Origin: Paraktedonobacter sp964250225
GTDB lineage: Bacteria > Chloroflexota > Ktedonobacteria > Ktedonobacterales > Ktedonobacteraceae
Assembly (NCBI GenBank): GCA_964250225.1
Contig: CAXUEY010000040.1
Coordinates: forward strand, 1 to 42,567
Reading direction: 5' to 3'
DNA: 42,567 bases
The notes under the pieces are model-generated. The model was given only the letters and a program-made list of their open reading frames with translations. It did no database searches and was not told where the DNA came from. A program made the translations under genes and the position numbers. Positions 1-7,650 of this stretch are shown piece by piece (the first letter of the stretch is position 1; each line of letters begins with the position of its first letter).

Positions 1-66
1 AGCACGAGCGAGCCGCTGTTTCTCGACACAGGCGCAGGTCTCGGCAAAATTGAGGTAAGTATTCAC
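1..66 (-). CDS. Possible 5' end of a gene running off the left edge
   Basis: From a GTG at 66 a minus-strand frame stays open for 22 codons to the window edge. It reads VNTYLNFAETCACVEKQRL, which has a coding-like composition and faintly resembles the first helix of the N-terminal DNA-binding domain of ATP-dependent DNA ligases. A stop lies three codons upstream of the GTG and no clear ribosome binding site is visible. Too little is present to assign a function. The ligase idea is only a resemblance. Confidence 0.22.
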   Translation of the reverse strand, partial: MNTYLNFAETCACVEKQRLARA

Positions 67-75
67 TTTTCAGTT

Positions 76-99
76 GGCGCAGTAATCTGCGCCTTTCTT
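76..99 (+). terminator. Hairpin with T-rich tail
   Basis: A 7-bp stem GGCGCAG/CTGCGCC with a TAAT loop is followed by TTTCTT, the form of an intrinsic terminator reading rightwards. No plus-strand gene is visible to its left, so it may also act in the leader of the possible minus-strand gene at 1-66. Confidence 0.45.
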
Positions 100-132
100 G
101 TCTGATGAAAATCCCCGAAATTTTCATCAGAC
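100..132 (-). terminator. 13-bp inverted repeat after the HhH gene
   Basis: A perfect 13-bp stem (100-112 with 120-132) has a 7-nt loop CCCCGAA. It lies three bases past the TAG at 135 that would end the minus-strand helix-hairpin-helix frame, the expected place for a terminator. Its stem is AT-rich and has no long T-run. Confidence 0.5.
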
Positions 133-134
133 AG

Positions 135-388
135 CTATTTTTGCAACCCCAACCAGCGCTGAATGATTTCACCATGCTCTTTGAAGTGACCATCGGTATT
201 GCCTGGCGTAACTGCCTGATCGTCTTCGGGCCAATGCCGTGCAATTGCTTGATCTCATCCTCCCTGAAGCTGGTTAGCTGCTGGAGCTGTGAGATTCCTA
301 TCCCGGCCAGTGTCCCTTTGCGCTGGCTGGCTGAGCCTGCCGGGATATCGCTTTCTCGCTGGTTGGCTGCCTGTTTGTTCTGGGTAAT
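135..388 (-). pseudogene. Small helix-hairpin-helix protein gene, apparently frameshifted
   Basis: A minus-strand frame contains LAGIGISQLQQLTSF and then EIKQLHGIGPKTIRQLRQAI. This is the typical pattern of small bacterial helix-hairpin-helix proteins resembling the C-terminal domain of RNA polymerase alpha, which usually have about 60-75 residues and bind DNA or partner proteins. The family-like region starts near an ATT codon at 388, which follows a good purine-rich ribosome binding site (AGAGGGAG). No ATG, GTG or TTG is in place. After the HhH motif this frame runs into the hairpin at 100-132. The next frame ends properly at TAG 135-137, reading GHFKEHGEIIQRW. The span is not a multiple of three, so I infer a frameshift near 195-210. 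It lies just downstream of the ClbS-like gene. The family call is fairly good; whether the gene is intact is not settled. Confidence 0.42.
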
Positions 389-399
389 TGCTCCCTCTT

Positions 400-933
400 T
401 TATCCTGCCTGCTTGACCCTTGCCAGCCACGCTCGCATGTCGGGCTCGTGCTCTTCGTGGAAGTGGCCGAAGAGGACGGCCCCGGTGAGCCGCCCATCCT
501 CAAACCAGGGCAGGCGCTGGGGATCGTTGAGCTGCTCATCGCTCAAGGCGTCGACGGCGGCGACCAGTTGCTGGAAAACCTCATGTGAATCGTTGAGGAC
601 GTCGGCCAGGGGGCGATCCCGGTTGAGCTTGTATATCCAGGCGTTAATCTCGTCAACCTCGTCAACCTCATGTAATTCCGCTGGCCAGAGTGCTATCATG
701 TTCGTCGAGGGATCGAGGGCCGCCCGGAAGCGATTTACCGTGCGCCGTCGCCACCCGGTTATGTGGGCAACGATATCTTTGATCGACCAGCCCCCTGCAA
801 CCTCCGGCTGCGTCATGTTCTCCTCACCAATCTCGTCGAGCAATGCCAGCCATGCCGCTTGCTCGCTCTGTAGCTCGGCGAGGAGCTGCTTCTTGCTGAT
901 GGGTTCTGTGCTGTTTTCACTCTGATTTGTCAT
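400..933 (-). CDS. DinB/ClbS (DfsB) family four-helix protein
   Basis: A 177-residue protein with the layout of the ClbS/DfsB branch of the DinB superfamily. It has an N-terminal helix with KQLLAELQSEQAAWLALLDE, then GGWSIKDIVAHITGWRR (helix 2 with the usual histidine), INAWIYKLNRDRPL, and a C-terminal LFGHFHEEHEPDMRAWL. Family members include the colibactin self-resistance protein ClbS; most are uncharacterised and many bind a divalent metal through His residues. The start is supported by AGGAGG about 8 nt upstream of the ATG. A decayed relative lies just upstream (1099-1317), so this was probably a tandem pair. The family is clear, the substrate unknown. Confidence 0.85.
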   Translation of the reverse strand: MTNQSENSTEPISKKQLLAELQSEQAAWLALLDEIGEENMTQPEVAGGWSIKDIVAHITGWRRRTVNRFRAALDPSTNMIALWPAELHEVDEVDEINAWIYKLNRDRPLADVLNDSHEVFQQLVAAVDALSDEQLNDPQRLPWFEDGRLTGAVLFGHFHEEHEPDMRAWLARVKQAG

Positions 934-1098
934 GCGGCTTACCTCCTGATTTTATACTTTGCTTATAGACTACCATAAAAAGGGAAAACGCAGCGCCGCC
1001 TGGAAGGAACGGCGCGCCGGGTGCTTGCGACTCGTTTCGGGCGCGTCGAGGTGCAGCGTCGACGCTTTCGCTGTCTGGGGTGTGAGTGCAGATGGTGT

Positions 1099-1317
1099 CC
1101 AGCTAACTGCCTGTTTGCCCAGCATATATGTGCCCACAGACACATCATTATCGTACCAGGGAAATGGCTCGTTGAGAGTTTCCCAACTCAGCGCTGATGT
1201 GGCGGCCAGGATGCACTGGTACGCGGCGCGAAAGTCCGCAAGCACTTGCGCCAGAGGACGATCTTTGTTGCCATTATCCCACAGAAAGCGGCAAGAATCG
1301 ATCCTGATTTTCAGCAG
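1099..1317 (-). pseudogene. Remnant of a second ClbS/DinB-like gene
   Basis: The minus-strand frame after the stop at 1320 reads DNGNKDRPLAQVLADFRAAY and then continues to GTYMLGKQAVSW. The first part aligns with the RDRPLADVLNDSHEVF segment of the intact neighbour at 400-933. The N-terminal helix is cut off by a TGA at 1320. Downstream of about 1099 the frame stays open to 970 but no longer resembles the family, and the C-terminal HEEHEPDMRAWL segment is missing. This is a truncated paralogue, not a functional gene. Confidence 0.6.
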
Positions 1318-1355
1318 TCATCTTCTCCCCTTACGTCGCAAGGGGAGAAGACGAC
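1318..1355. repeat. 12-bp perfect hairpin between two gene remnants
   Basis: TCTTCTCCCCTT (1321-1332) pairs with AAGGGGAGAAGA (1340-1351) around a 7-nt loop, and pairing extends past one mismatch to GTC/GAC. It lies exactly between the ClbS-like remnant and the MFS remnant. It could be an old terminator of the MFS gene or a small mobile hairpin. Confidence 0.5.
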
Positions 1356-1375
1356 TGGAGCCAGGCCCTTTGAGC

Positions 1376-1516
1376 TTATGAGAGCCTGCGAATATCCTTT
1401 GTAGCCAGTGCGGCCAATGCCAGGATGACATTGACCGCGCCGCATACCACAAAAATGTTGCTTGCTCCAATATGATCGGTAACAATGCCGCCTATAGCTA
1501 ATCCTGCGGGTATCAG
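1376..1516 (-). pseudogene. C-terminal remnant of an MFS transporter
   Basis: The minus-strand frame from 1516 to a TAA at 1376 reads LIPAGLAIGGIVTDHIGAS followed by a hydrophobic helix (FVVCGAVNVILALAAL) and a basic tail KDIRRLS. This matches the last transmembrane segments of an MFS permease: a loop with D-x-x-G-A, then a final helix. A TGA lies directly upstream in frame, so only about 46 codons remain. The adjoining aldolase gene ends 10 bp upstream, which suggests a deletion junction. Confidence 0.6.
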
Positions 1517-1525
1517 TCAGAAAGC

Positions 1526-2641
1526 CTATTGGACTTTGCCGCGTGCCTCCACTGGCCAGATTGCCGCTAGTACGCCTGCACGGTGCGCGTAGTACACATC
1601 GTGCAGATTGACCGTCGTATCGATGTGGCTGGGGATCAGTTCAACGCGTGCGCCTACGCCTAAGCGCGTCGTGGCTGATCCTGCTTCTCCATCCTCCCAC
1701 GTCACTATGCCATGCTCATCTCCTCCTGGCCGATAGGCGACACCGGGGATGTCTTTGAGTTCTGGCATACCGCTATCAGTGGATAGCGACTTGAGGCCAG
1801 CATCGACTACTGCTTGCGTAGAAGTAGGCCGACTGATCACCGTTGAGAGAATCGTCAGCGCATTGCTGTAAACTGGCCCGATAGCGTGGCGATAATCGGT
1901 GTCCATAAACACGAACGAGCCGGGTTGCACTTCTGTTATCCCCTCACAACTGGCACAGATCTCAGCTGTCCCTGTCCCGCCTGTCGTGACGATTTCAATG
2001 GGCAGACCGGCTGCTCTCAGCAGTGCTGCTGTCTCTGTCAGTGCATGCATTGCCTGGCGACAGCGTTGTGCGCGCTCCTGCGGGTCATACACATGCTGCA
2101 AATGCCCTTCATAGCCCTGAACGCCTCTCAGATGGATATGATCCAATTCACGTAGGGACTGCGCCAGGTGAAGCGCCTCTTCACCTGGCAGCACGCCACA
2201 GCGGTTCTGCCCAACGTTGAGATCGAGAAGCACATCGATGGATTGCTGCGCCTCGTGCATGGTCTGGTTGAGAGCCTGTCCACCGACCAGGCTATCCACC
2301 ACCACTTTGATACGAGGGGCGCGTTGCACCAGGGCAACCAGCCGCGCCAGCTTGGGTTTGCCCACAATCTCAGTGGTAATCAGCAGATCGTCGATCCCGG
2401 CCTGGACCATGACTTCCGCTTCACTCACTTTGGCTACACAGCCGCCAACCGCGCCTGCGGCCAGTAGCAGACGCGCCAGCTCAGGACTCTTGACCGTTTT
2501 CAAATGGGGCCTGACCCGCACCCTGCTGCCCCGGAAGCGTCCCATGAGCTTAGCAATATTGGCCTCCATTAAGTCGAGGTCGATCAGCATCGCAGGTGTA
2601 TCAAGTACCTCCAACGGGTCTCCTGGTTGCGGATGAGACAT
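1526..2641 (-). CDS. D-threonine aldolase / D-serine dehydratase-like PLP enzyme
   Basis: A 371-residue fold-type III PLP enzyme (alanine racemase-like N-terminal barrel, DSD1-like C-terminal domain). Lys48 in RPHLKTVKSPE is the expected PLP lysine. TTGGTGTAE and the GSFVFMD segment match the phosphate-binding and active-site regions. The C-terminal metal motif is PSHIDTTVNLHD (His339-x-Asp341). From what is known of the family, D-threonine aldolases use His-x-Asp for a divalent metal while eukaryotic-type D-serine dehydratases use His-x-Cys, so aldolase activity (retro-aldol cleavage of D-beta-hydroxy amino acids) is favoured. The ATG follows GGGAAAGGAAAG. It lies 111 bp beyond the start of the Mo-oxidoreductase's 3' end on the same strand and may have its own promoter. 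Confidence 0.85.
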   Translation of the reverse strand: MSHPQPGDPLEVLDTPAMLIDLDLMEANIAKLMGRFRGSRVRVRPHLKTVKSPELARLLLAAGAVGGCVAKVSEAEVMVQAGIDDLLITTEIVGKPKLARLVALVQRAPRIKVVVDSLVGGQALNQTMHEAQQSIDVLLDLNVGQNRCGVLPGEEALHLAQSLRELDHIHLRGVQGYEGHLQHVYDPQERAQRCRQAMHALTETAALLRAAGLPIEIVTTGGTGTAEICASCEGITEVQPGSFVFMDTDYRHAIGPVYSNALTILSTVISRPTSTQAVVDAGLKSLSTDSGMPELKDIPGVAYRPGGDEHGIVTWEDGEAGSATTRLGVGARVELIPSHIDTTVNLHDVYYAHRAGVLAAIWPVEARGKVQ

Positions 2642-2676
2642 TGTTCTTTCCTTTCCCTTCTTGCTCTTTGAAAGAT

Positions 2677-2682
2677 ATTATA
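2677..2682 (-). promoter_or_regulatory. Possible -10 element for the aldolase gene
   Basis: A perfect TATAAT on the minus strand lies about 35 bp upstream of the aldolase start. No convincing -35 hexamer sits at 16-18 bp, so this is a weak call. Confidence 0.3.
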
Positions 2683-2752
2683 CCACTAGATCTATCAAGC
2701 GGACGGAGGCCACCATGCTTAGCAAATACCTGTAGCAAGCCACGCGATTGAC

Positions 2753-4804
2753 TCAACTTACCCTCATGCTCACCTCAACCCAGGCATCGTAGGCTGCCTG
2801 TCCTCCGGGGATACCTGGGACGAGATCGTTGGCGACAAGGGGAACGATCTGGGCGCCGCTGGTGACGCGATTGACGCCGGACCAGCCGTCGCGCATCCAG
2901 ACGACGCCGGGCAAGACATCATCAGTTATATGAGCGCGGGCCTCAAACTGGCCGCGTTGATTGGTGACGACGATGGGCGTGCCCTGCTCCAGATGACGCG
3001 TGTGAGCATTCTGGGGATGAATCCAGAGTTCCGGGTGCGGATTAGCCCTGGCGAGCGTTGGCAACGCCTGACCCTCGTCAAAGAAAGAATGGAAGGCGGT
3101 GAGTGTGCGCCCCTGGCAGAAGCGTAGCGGATACTCGGAACTGGCGGGCGCGGTGTAGGATGGCAGCGGAGGGAGTCCAGCGCTCTGAGCTCGTTCACTC
3201 CAGAATTCGACCTTTTGGGAGGGCGTCGAGAAACTGTGCTCCTGATAGGCGATATGGGAGAGGTTATTCTTCTGCCAGTAGCCATCGCGCCGACGCAGTT
3301 CAGCGACGGTCAGTGGTTCGCCGGTCTCCGTCTTTTGCACGGATAGCCAGGCGTTGAGATACTCTTCCTCATCTTGCCAGGGAAAGATGTTGGCGATATC
3401 AAGCCTCTGGGCAAGTTCGCGCAGGAGGGTGATGAGGGAGCGGCACTCGCCAGCGGGTGTGAGCGCGCGTTCCATCAGATAGATGTGGGTCGCGGTTTGC
3501 TTCAGTCCGAGATCTTCCAACCAGGCGGTGGCGGGCAAGATCAGGTCGGCGCTGCGCCGGGCCGTCTCGTTCATAAAAAGATCATACGAGACGATGAGTT
3601 TGATCCTGGCCAGGCCGCGCGCGATCTCGTTGGCATCGGCAAAAGAAGAGAGCATGTTGGTGCCGAAGAGGAGCAGCACATCGAGCTGACCGCCGGTTAA
3701 GGCCTGTGTCATGGTTGCCATATGACTGGGAATGGCCATCTCGTCGGATATGCGCGGGACGACATCCGCCAGGACATTAGCGAAACTGGTGCTCTCAGGC
3801 GCTGCTCCGTGGCGCTGCCCCAAACCGCCACCAGCTATGCCCAGTTGCCCGGTGAGAGCTGGCAGACAAGAGATGGCGCGGCTCGGTTCCCAACCGTGCT
3901 GATGTTTGAACATAGAACTGCCACCCAGCACGATCACCGCCGGGGTTTGCGTGGCATAGCGGCGCGCAAGCTGGCGAATACGCTCAGGCTCAAGGCCAGT
4001 AATGGCGCTTGCCCATTCGGGAGTGTACTGTTGCAGATGAGCGGCAAATTGCGCAAAACCGAGCGTATGTTGTTCGATAAACGCCTGGTCATGCAGTCCC
4101 TCTTGCACAATCACGCGCGCCAGAGCGAGTGCGAGCGCGGCATCGCTGCCGGGTGGGATCAGGATCACCTCGTCGGCGTGGCGCGAGGCCTCGGTGCGGC
4201 GCGTATCGATCTGGATCACGTAGGCACCGCGTTTGTGGGCTGCGACGAGATGGGGGGCGAGATCAGGTTGACTGGCCAGGGTCGCGCCCCAGAGCAGAAT
4301 AGTCCGTGAATTGACGGCCATATCCTCTTTGGTATTGGTTTTGAGCGTGCCCGTCAGCCCCAGACCATAGCCGCCCATCGCCCAGCACACAATTGCGGAA
4401 CTCCACTGCTGAAAACTACCCAACACACCAAAGCGATTGACCAGGGCGTTGCCTGCCAGTCCTGTGGTACCTGCACCGTGGCCGCGCCAGAGTCCCACGC
4501 GCTCCGGCTGTGTCTGCTTAATCGCGTCAACGATCATCGCGTAGGCCTCATCCCAGGAACACGCCTCCCACCTGCCCTCGCCTCGTGTACCCACGCGGCG
4601 CAGCGGCTGCAACAAGCGTTTGGGATTCTCAAAAATCTCCCGGCTGGCCTGGCCTCGAATGCAGAGAAAGCCCCGACTATCCGGGTTGTGCTGATCGCCC
4701 TTGAGCGATAGAAGCGTATTCCCCTCAACCTCGACGGTCATTCCACATTGGGTGGGCATACAATTCATAGGACACATCGTCGTGATCTGGCGTTTTTCGG
4801 GCAT
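2753..4804 (-). CDS. Molybdopterin (bis-MGD) oxidoreductase
   Basis: A 683-residue member of the DMSO reductase/formate dehydrogenase superfamily. It starts with a 4Fe-4S motif: Cys11, Cys15, Cys20 and Cys48 (CPMNCMPTQC ... GFLCIRG). Cys140 in SSAIVCWAMG is at the position of the usual Mo-ligand Cys. Cofactor-binding segments follow: WGATLASQPDL, IDTRRTEAS with PPGSDAALALA, LFGTNMLSSFADANE and ADLILPATAWLED. The C-terminal beta-barrel carries HTRHLEQGTPIVVTNQRGQ and PGGQAAYDAW. There is no twin-arginine signal, so it is probably cytoplasmic. No beta or membrane subunit is adjacent, so the electron partner is unknown. The substrate cannot be read from sequence; annotation as formate dehydrogenase would be a guess. 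The ATG follows AAGGAGAG. Confidence 0.88.
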   Translation of the reverse strand: MPEKRQITTMCPMNCMPTQCGMTVEVEGNTLLSLKGDQHNPDSRGFLCIRGQASREIFENPKRLLQPLRRVGTRGEGRWEACSWDEAYAMIVDAIKQTQPERVGLWRGHGAGTTGLAGNALVNRFGVLGSFQQWSSAIVCWAMGGYGLGLTGTLKTNTKEDMAVNSRTILLWGATLASQPDLAPHLVAAHKRGAYVIQIDTRRTEASRHADEVILIPPGSDAALALALARVIVQEGLHDQAFIEQHTLGFAQFAAHLQQYTPEWASAITGLEPERIRQLARRYATQTPAVIVLGGSSMFKHQHGWEPSRAISCLPALTGQLGIAGGGLGQRHGAAPESTSFANVLADVVPRISDEMAIPSHMATMTQALTGGQLDVLLLFGTNMLSSFADANEIARGLARIKLIVSYDLFMNETARRSADLILPATAWLEDLGLKQTATHIYLMERALTPAGECRSLITLLRELAQRLDIANIFPWQDEEEYLNAWLSVQKTETGEPLTVAELRRRDGYWQKNNLSHIAYQEHSFSTPSQKVEFWSERAQSAGLPPLPSYTAPASSEYPLRFCQGRTLTAFHSFFDEGQALPTLARANPHPELWIHPQNAHTRHLEQGTPIVVTNQRGQFEARAHITDDVLPGVVWMRDGWSGVNRVTSGAQIVPLVANDLVPGIPGGQAAYDAWVEVSMRVS

Positions 4805-4858
4805 CTTTTCTCTCCTTGCTATTTCTTATAGTCGTTTATGTTGTCAGGATAGCTGTTT

Positions 4859-5698
4859 TCAATGTAAGAGCTTCTGAGCATTCTCTCCCAGGATCAGTTG
4901 TTGTGCATGCTCATCCAGGCCCGCGCTCTTGATATGCTCGATGACGCGTTTCTGGCGTAACAGGCCGTAGTCGCTGCCGAAGAGGATATATTCAGGCCCG
5001 ACCAGATTTGCGACAGCGGCGAAAATCTCTGGCCGGTAGAGATAGAGCGTCGCGGCAGTGTCATACCACACGCGCCCGGCGGTCAACCGCTGGATTTCAG
5101 GCATCAGGGTGTAGAATGGCAGACCACCGCCCCAGTGCGCGGCGATAAAACGTACCGTTGGGAAGGCGGTCAGGAAGGCGATAACGTCGGTCAGCGCGAC
5201 ATCGCCTTTGCCTGGATAGAGGTGGCCGACGGGTTCGCTGCAATGGGAGAGCAGCAGCAGATTGTGGCGTTCAACCACTTCCATCATTGGACGCAATAGG
5301 TCGATGTCGCTCAATCTATAGCCCTGGCCGTGTGGCATCAGCTCGCCCACGCCCGGCATGCCGCCCTGGACACAGCGCTCAAGCTCGTAGGCCGCCTGCT
5401 GGCCCGCTGTAGGTTGCAGGACGGCCAGACCGTAGATGCGGCCTGGATAGCGGCGCATGGCATCGAGAATATAGCTATTGCCCTCGCGGATCAGGCCGGG
5501 GTCGCTCCAGCCAAACGAGAAGGCCACGGAGCTATCCACACCCGCCGCGTCCATTTCCGCGATAAGATCCTCGGCGTTGACCAGGTTGGCTTTGGGGCTG
5601 CTATAGAGCTTATCAAACCAGGGATCGCGCGCGCAATACCGCTCGCGCCCCTGGCAGATATCAGGCGCAAAGATATGGGTATGAAAATCGATGAGCAT
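4859..5698 (-). CDS. Amidohydrolase-family metal-dependent hydrolase
   Basis: A TIM-barrel amidohydrolase of the amidohydrolase-2 (ACMSD/uronate isomerase-like) group. It begins IDFHTHIFAPD (metal His6 and His8), has LLLLSHCSEP and FIAAHWGGGLPF for further metal His residues, and ends with YILFGSDYGLLR supplying the catalytic Asp. Members hydrolyse or decarboxylate small carboxylates. I start it at the ATG at 5698 (279 residues), preceded by GGAAGG at good spacing, rather than the TTG at 5728. It shares its strand with the Mo-oxidoreductase 55 bp downstream and may be co-transcribed. The substrate is unknown. Confidence 0.85.
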   Translation of the reverse strand: MLIDFHTHIFAPDICQGRERYCARDPWFDKLYSSPKANLVNAEDLIAEMDAAGVDSSVAFSFGWSDPGLIREGNSYILDAMRRYPGRIYGLAVLQPTAGQQAAYELERCVQGGMPGVGELMPHGQGYRLSDIDLLRPMMEVVERHNLLLLSHCSEPVGHLYPGKGDVALTDVIAFLTAFPTVRFIAAHWGGGLPFYTLMPEIQRLTAGRVWYDTAATLYLYRPEIFAAVANLVGPEYILFGSDYGLLRQKRVIEHIKSAGLDEHAQQLILGENAQKLLH

Positions 5699-5787
5699 AC
5701 ATCGCCGCCTTCCGTGTGTTATTGCCAAGCTTTATTGTAACACGTTTCTATGAGAGAGTACGCCGCCTGGGCTGCCTTCAACTGAAG

Positions 5788-5798
5788 AATGCTATAAT
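5788..5798 (+). promoter_or_regulatory. Extended -10 promoter element
   Basis: TGCTATAAT is a consensus extended -10 on the plus strand. No good -35 is seen at 16-18 bp, which extended -10 promoters tolerate. Transcription would start near 5805, on or just before an ATG at 5806, which would make the phosphotransferase mRNA leaderless or almost so. Confidence 0.4.
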
Positions 5799-6759
5799 GG
5801 CTCGTATGGGAGATTCTCAGCACGATGCGACACCTCTACACACAGAGATGATGGCTCCAGAGCTATGCACAGCGATTACACAGCACTATGACATCGCTTT
5901 GCAGCCCGTGCGCCGACTTACCGATGGTGAAGAGTGCGAAACCTGGCTTACCGCCTCGGATAATGATCCTCTCGTGGTGCGCCTCAGCCCTGCCTGGCGT
6001 TCGCCGGATCAGCTTGCACAGACCCATGCTTTTATGCTCGCGCTGCAGTCCCACCTGCCTATCGTTGTCGCGCCGCTCAGGGCAACGGATGGCACGACAT
6101 TCTTTCTCTATCACGGGCGCTTGGTCGGCCTCTTTCCCTTTGTGGAGGGCCAGCATCTTATCCGCGAAGAGCCTGCTCATCGTGCAGCCGCCGCCCGCTT
6201 GCTGGCAGACCTGCATCGTACTGCCCTGGCTGTTTCACCCGCTGTCAGTCGCCCGCAGCGCCACCTGATGGGCGCTGCCTATTTATCGCGCGTTGAAGAC
6301 CCTGGCACGCTGAGTGATCCAGAACTTGATGCGTGGCACGCGACACTTCTAGAGCAGTCAGGGGCTTTCACCTGTGGCATGATTCATGGCGACTACTATC
6401 GCCGAAACTTGCTTGCCAGGGGTGATATAATCGTGGCAGTTTTGGATTGGGACAACGCTCACCCGGATTTTCTTATGCAAGAGGTGGCCTCGTCCACCTG
6501 GGAATTCTGTAAAAACGCATCTGGCGATGACTGGTATCCTGAACGGGTGCGCGCCTTCTTGCAAACATACCGCGAGGCTGGTGGTCCCTGTCAGGCGCAA
6601 GAGTATGCCTCGCTACTGCCCTTTATACGCTGGCGGCTGCGTGAGGAAATTCGCTACAATCTGGCGATGAAGGCAGATGGACTGCTCTGGGAACCTGAGT
6701 ATGTCGAGAAAATATCGCGAGCTTTTCAACGTTTTCGCAATTATACCCTCGCCTTTTAG
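5797..6759 (+). CDS. Aminoglycoside/choline phosphotransferase-family kinase
   Basis: About 320 residues with an APH-like kinase fold. The N-lobe has VRRLTDGEECETWL and PLVVRLSP, with VVAPLRATDGTTFFLYHGRLVGLF next. The C-lobe has the Brenner motif HGDYYRRNLL (catalytic Asp) and AVLDWDNAHPDFLMQEV (metal-binding Asp). Family members phosphorylate small hydroxylated molecules such as homoserine, choline, fructosamine or aminoglycosides; the substrate is not predictable. The start is uncertain: ATG at 5797, 5806 or 5848/5851, none with a good ribosome binding site. If the TATAAT at 5793-5798 is a true -10, initiation must be at 5806 or later. It is divergent from the amidohydrolase. Confidence 0.82.
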   Translation: MARMGDSQHDATPLHTEMMAPELCTAITQHYDIALQPVRRLTDGEECETWLTASDNDPLVVRLSPAWRSPDQLAQTHAFMLALQSHLPIVVAPLRATDGTTFFLYHGRLVGLFPFVEGQHLIREEPAHRAAAARLLADLHRTALAVSPAVSRPQRHLMGAAYLSRVEDPGTLSDPELDAWHATLLEQSGAFTCGMIHGDYYRRNLLARGDIIVAVLDWDNAHPDFLMQEVASSTWEFCKNASGDDWYPERVRAFLQTYREAGGPCQAQEYASLLPFIRWRLREEIRYNLAMKADGLLWEPEYVEKISRAFQRFRNYTLAF

Positions 6760-6792
6760 TATGATGCACGTTGCATGTGGTAAGGAGGTTTT

Positions 6793-7590
6793 ATGGCATT
6801 GCGCATTCTTAGCTATAATATCCTCGAAGGTGGGGAAGGTCGTCTGCCCCAGCTTATTCGTGTGATCCAGAGCCAGCGGCCCGATGTCGTAGCCTTGCTG
6901 GAGGCGTGCAGTCGCCCTCATCTTGAGGTGCTGGCGCGGGCGTTGAAAATGGAACTGGTTTGTGGCGAGGCTAACAACGGGCTGGACCATGTGGCATGGC
7001 TGAGCCGTTTGCCGATAGTGCGGGCGAAGGATCATCGCGTGCCTATTTTCGCGAAAACGCTGCTGGAGATTGAGATCGTCGCCGATGGCACACCCCTGAT
7101 CCTCTTCGCGACCCATCTGAAGGCGGGCAGAGGTCAAGAGAAGGAGCAGCGTCGCGTCGCGGAGGTTCAGGCCATCCTGGACATTCTGCAAACTCGCGCT
7201 GGTCAGCCTCATCTGTTGATGGGCGATCTCAATTCGTTGCACCCCCAGGACCAGCCGGACACCGCTGCTTATCTCACAACCGAACCCGCAGAGAAGGGCG
7301 ACGATCTATACGATATGCAACGCCGCCGTGCCCTACTGCGCCTGCTCTCAGCCGGGTATGTGGATTGCTACCGCGCTCTGTACCCAACCGAATCAGGTTA
7401 CACCTACAAATTGCCCACGCCCGGCTTACGGCTCGACTATATCTTTGCCTCGCCCGATCTCGCTCAACGCCTGGCTGTATGCGAGGTTGTCACAGGAGGC
7501 GAGGCTGAGACGGCCTCCGACCATTATCCAATCTGGGCCGAGTTTCTTTCAGAGATTGCGCTCTATCCACCGGTGAGAAAAGCCAGTTGA
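6793..7590 (+). CDS. Endonuclease/exonuclease/phosphatase (EEP) family protein
   Basis: A 265-residue protein with the full EEP motif set: ILSYNILEGG (metal Asn), VVALLEA (metal Glu), THLKAGRGQEKEQRRVAEVQ, LMGDLNSLHP (catalytic Asp and Asn), LRLDYIFASPDL and TASDHYPIWAEF (terminal Asp-His). The fold hydrolyses phosphodiesters or phosphomonoesters in nucleic acids, lipids or sugars. There is no signal peptide, so it is probably cytosolic. An AAGGAGG 6 nt before the ATG gives a very strong start. It follows the phosphotransferase by 33 bp and is probably in the same operon. The substrate is unknown. Confidence 0.88.
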   Translation: MALRILSYNILEGGEGRLPQLIRVIQSQRPDVVALLEACSRPHLEVLARALKMELVCGEANNGLDHVAWLSRLPIVRAKDHRVPIFAKTLLEIEIVADGTPLILFATHLKAGRGQEKEQRRVAEVQAILDILQTRAGQPHLLMGDLNSLHPQDQPDTAAYLTTEPAEKGDDLYDMQRRRALLRLLSAGYVDCYRALYPTESGYTYKLPTPGLRLDYIFASPDLAQRLAVCEVVTGGEAETASDHYPIWAEFLSEIALYPPVRKAS

Positions 7591-7601
7591 TCCTTTTGGC
7601 T

Positions 7602-7637
7602 GCTCCCCAACAAAAATAGGCAGCAAGGTGTTGGAGC
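7602..7637. terminator. Hairpin between convergent genes
   Basis: GCTCCCCAACA (7602-7612) can pair with TGTTGGAGC (7629-7637) with one bulged C. It sits in the 60-bp gap between the convergent EEP and EamA genes, so a bidirectional terminator role is inferred. There is no clear T-run. Confidence 0.35.
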
Positions 7638-7650
7638 GCTGGGCATTGTA

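Noticed and set aside
400..1320. A tandem toxin-resistance (ClbS) island linked to a colibactin-like cluster
   Set aside because: No polyketide or non-ribosomal peptide genes are present; ClbS-like proteins are common and mostly unlinked to colibactin.
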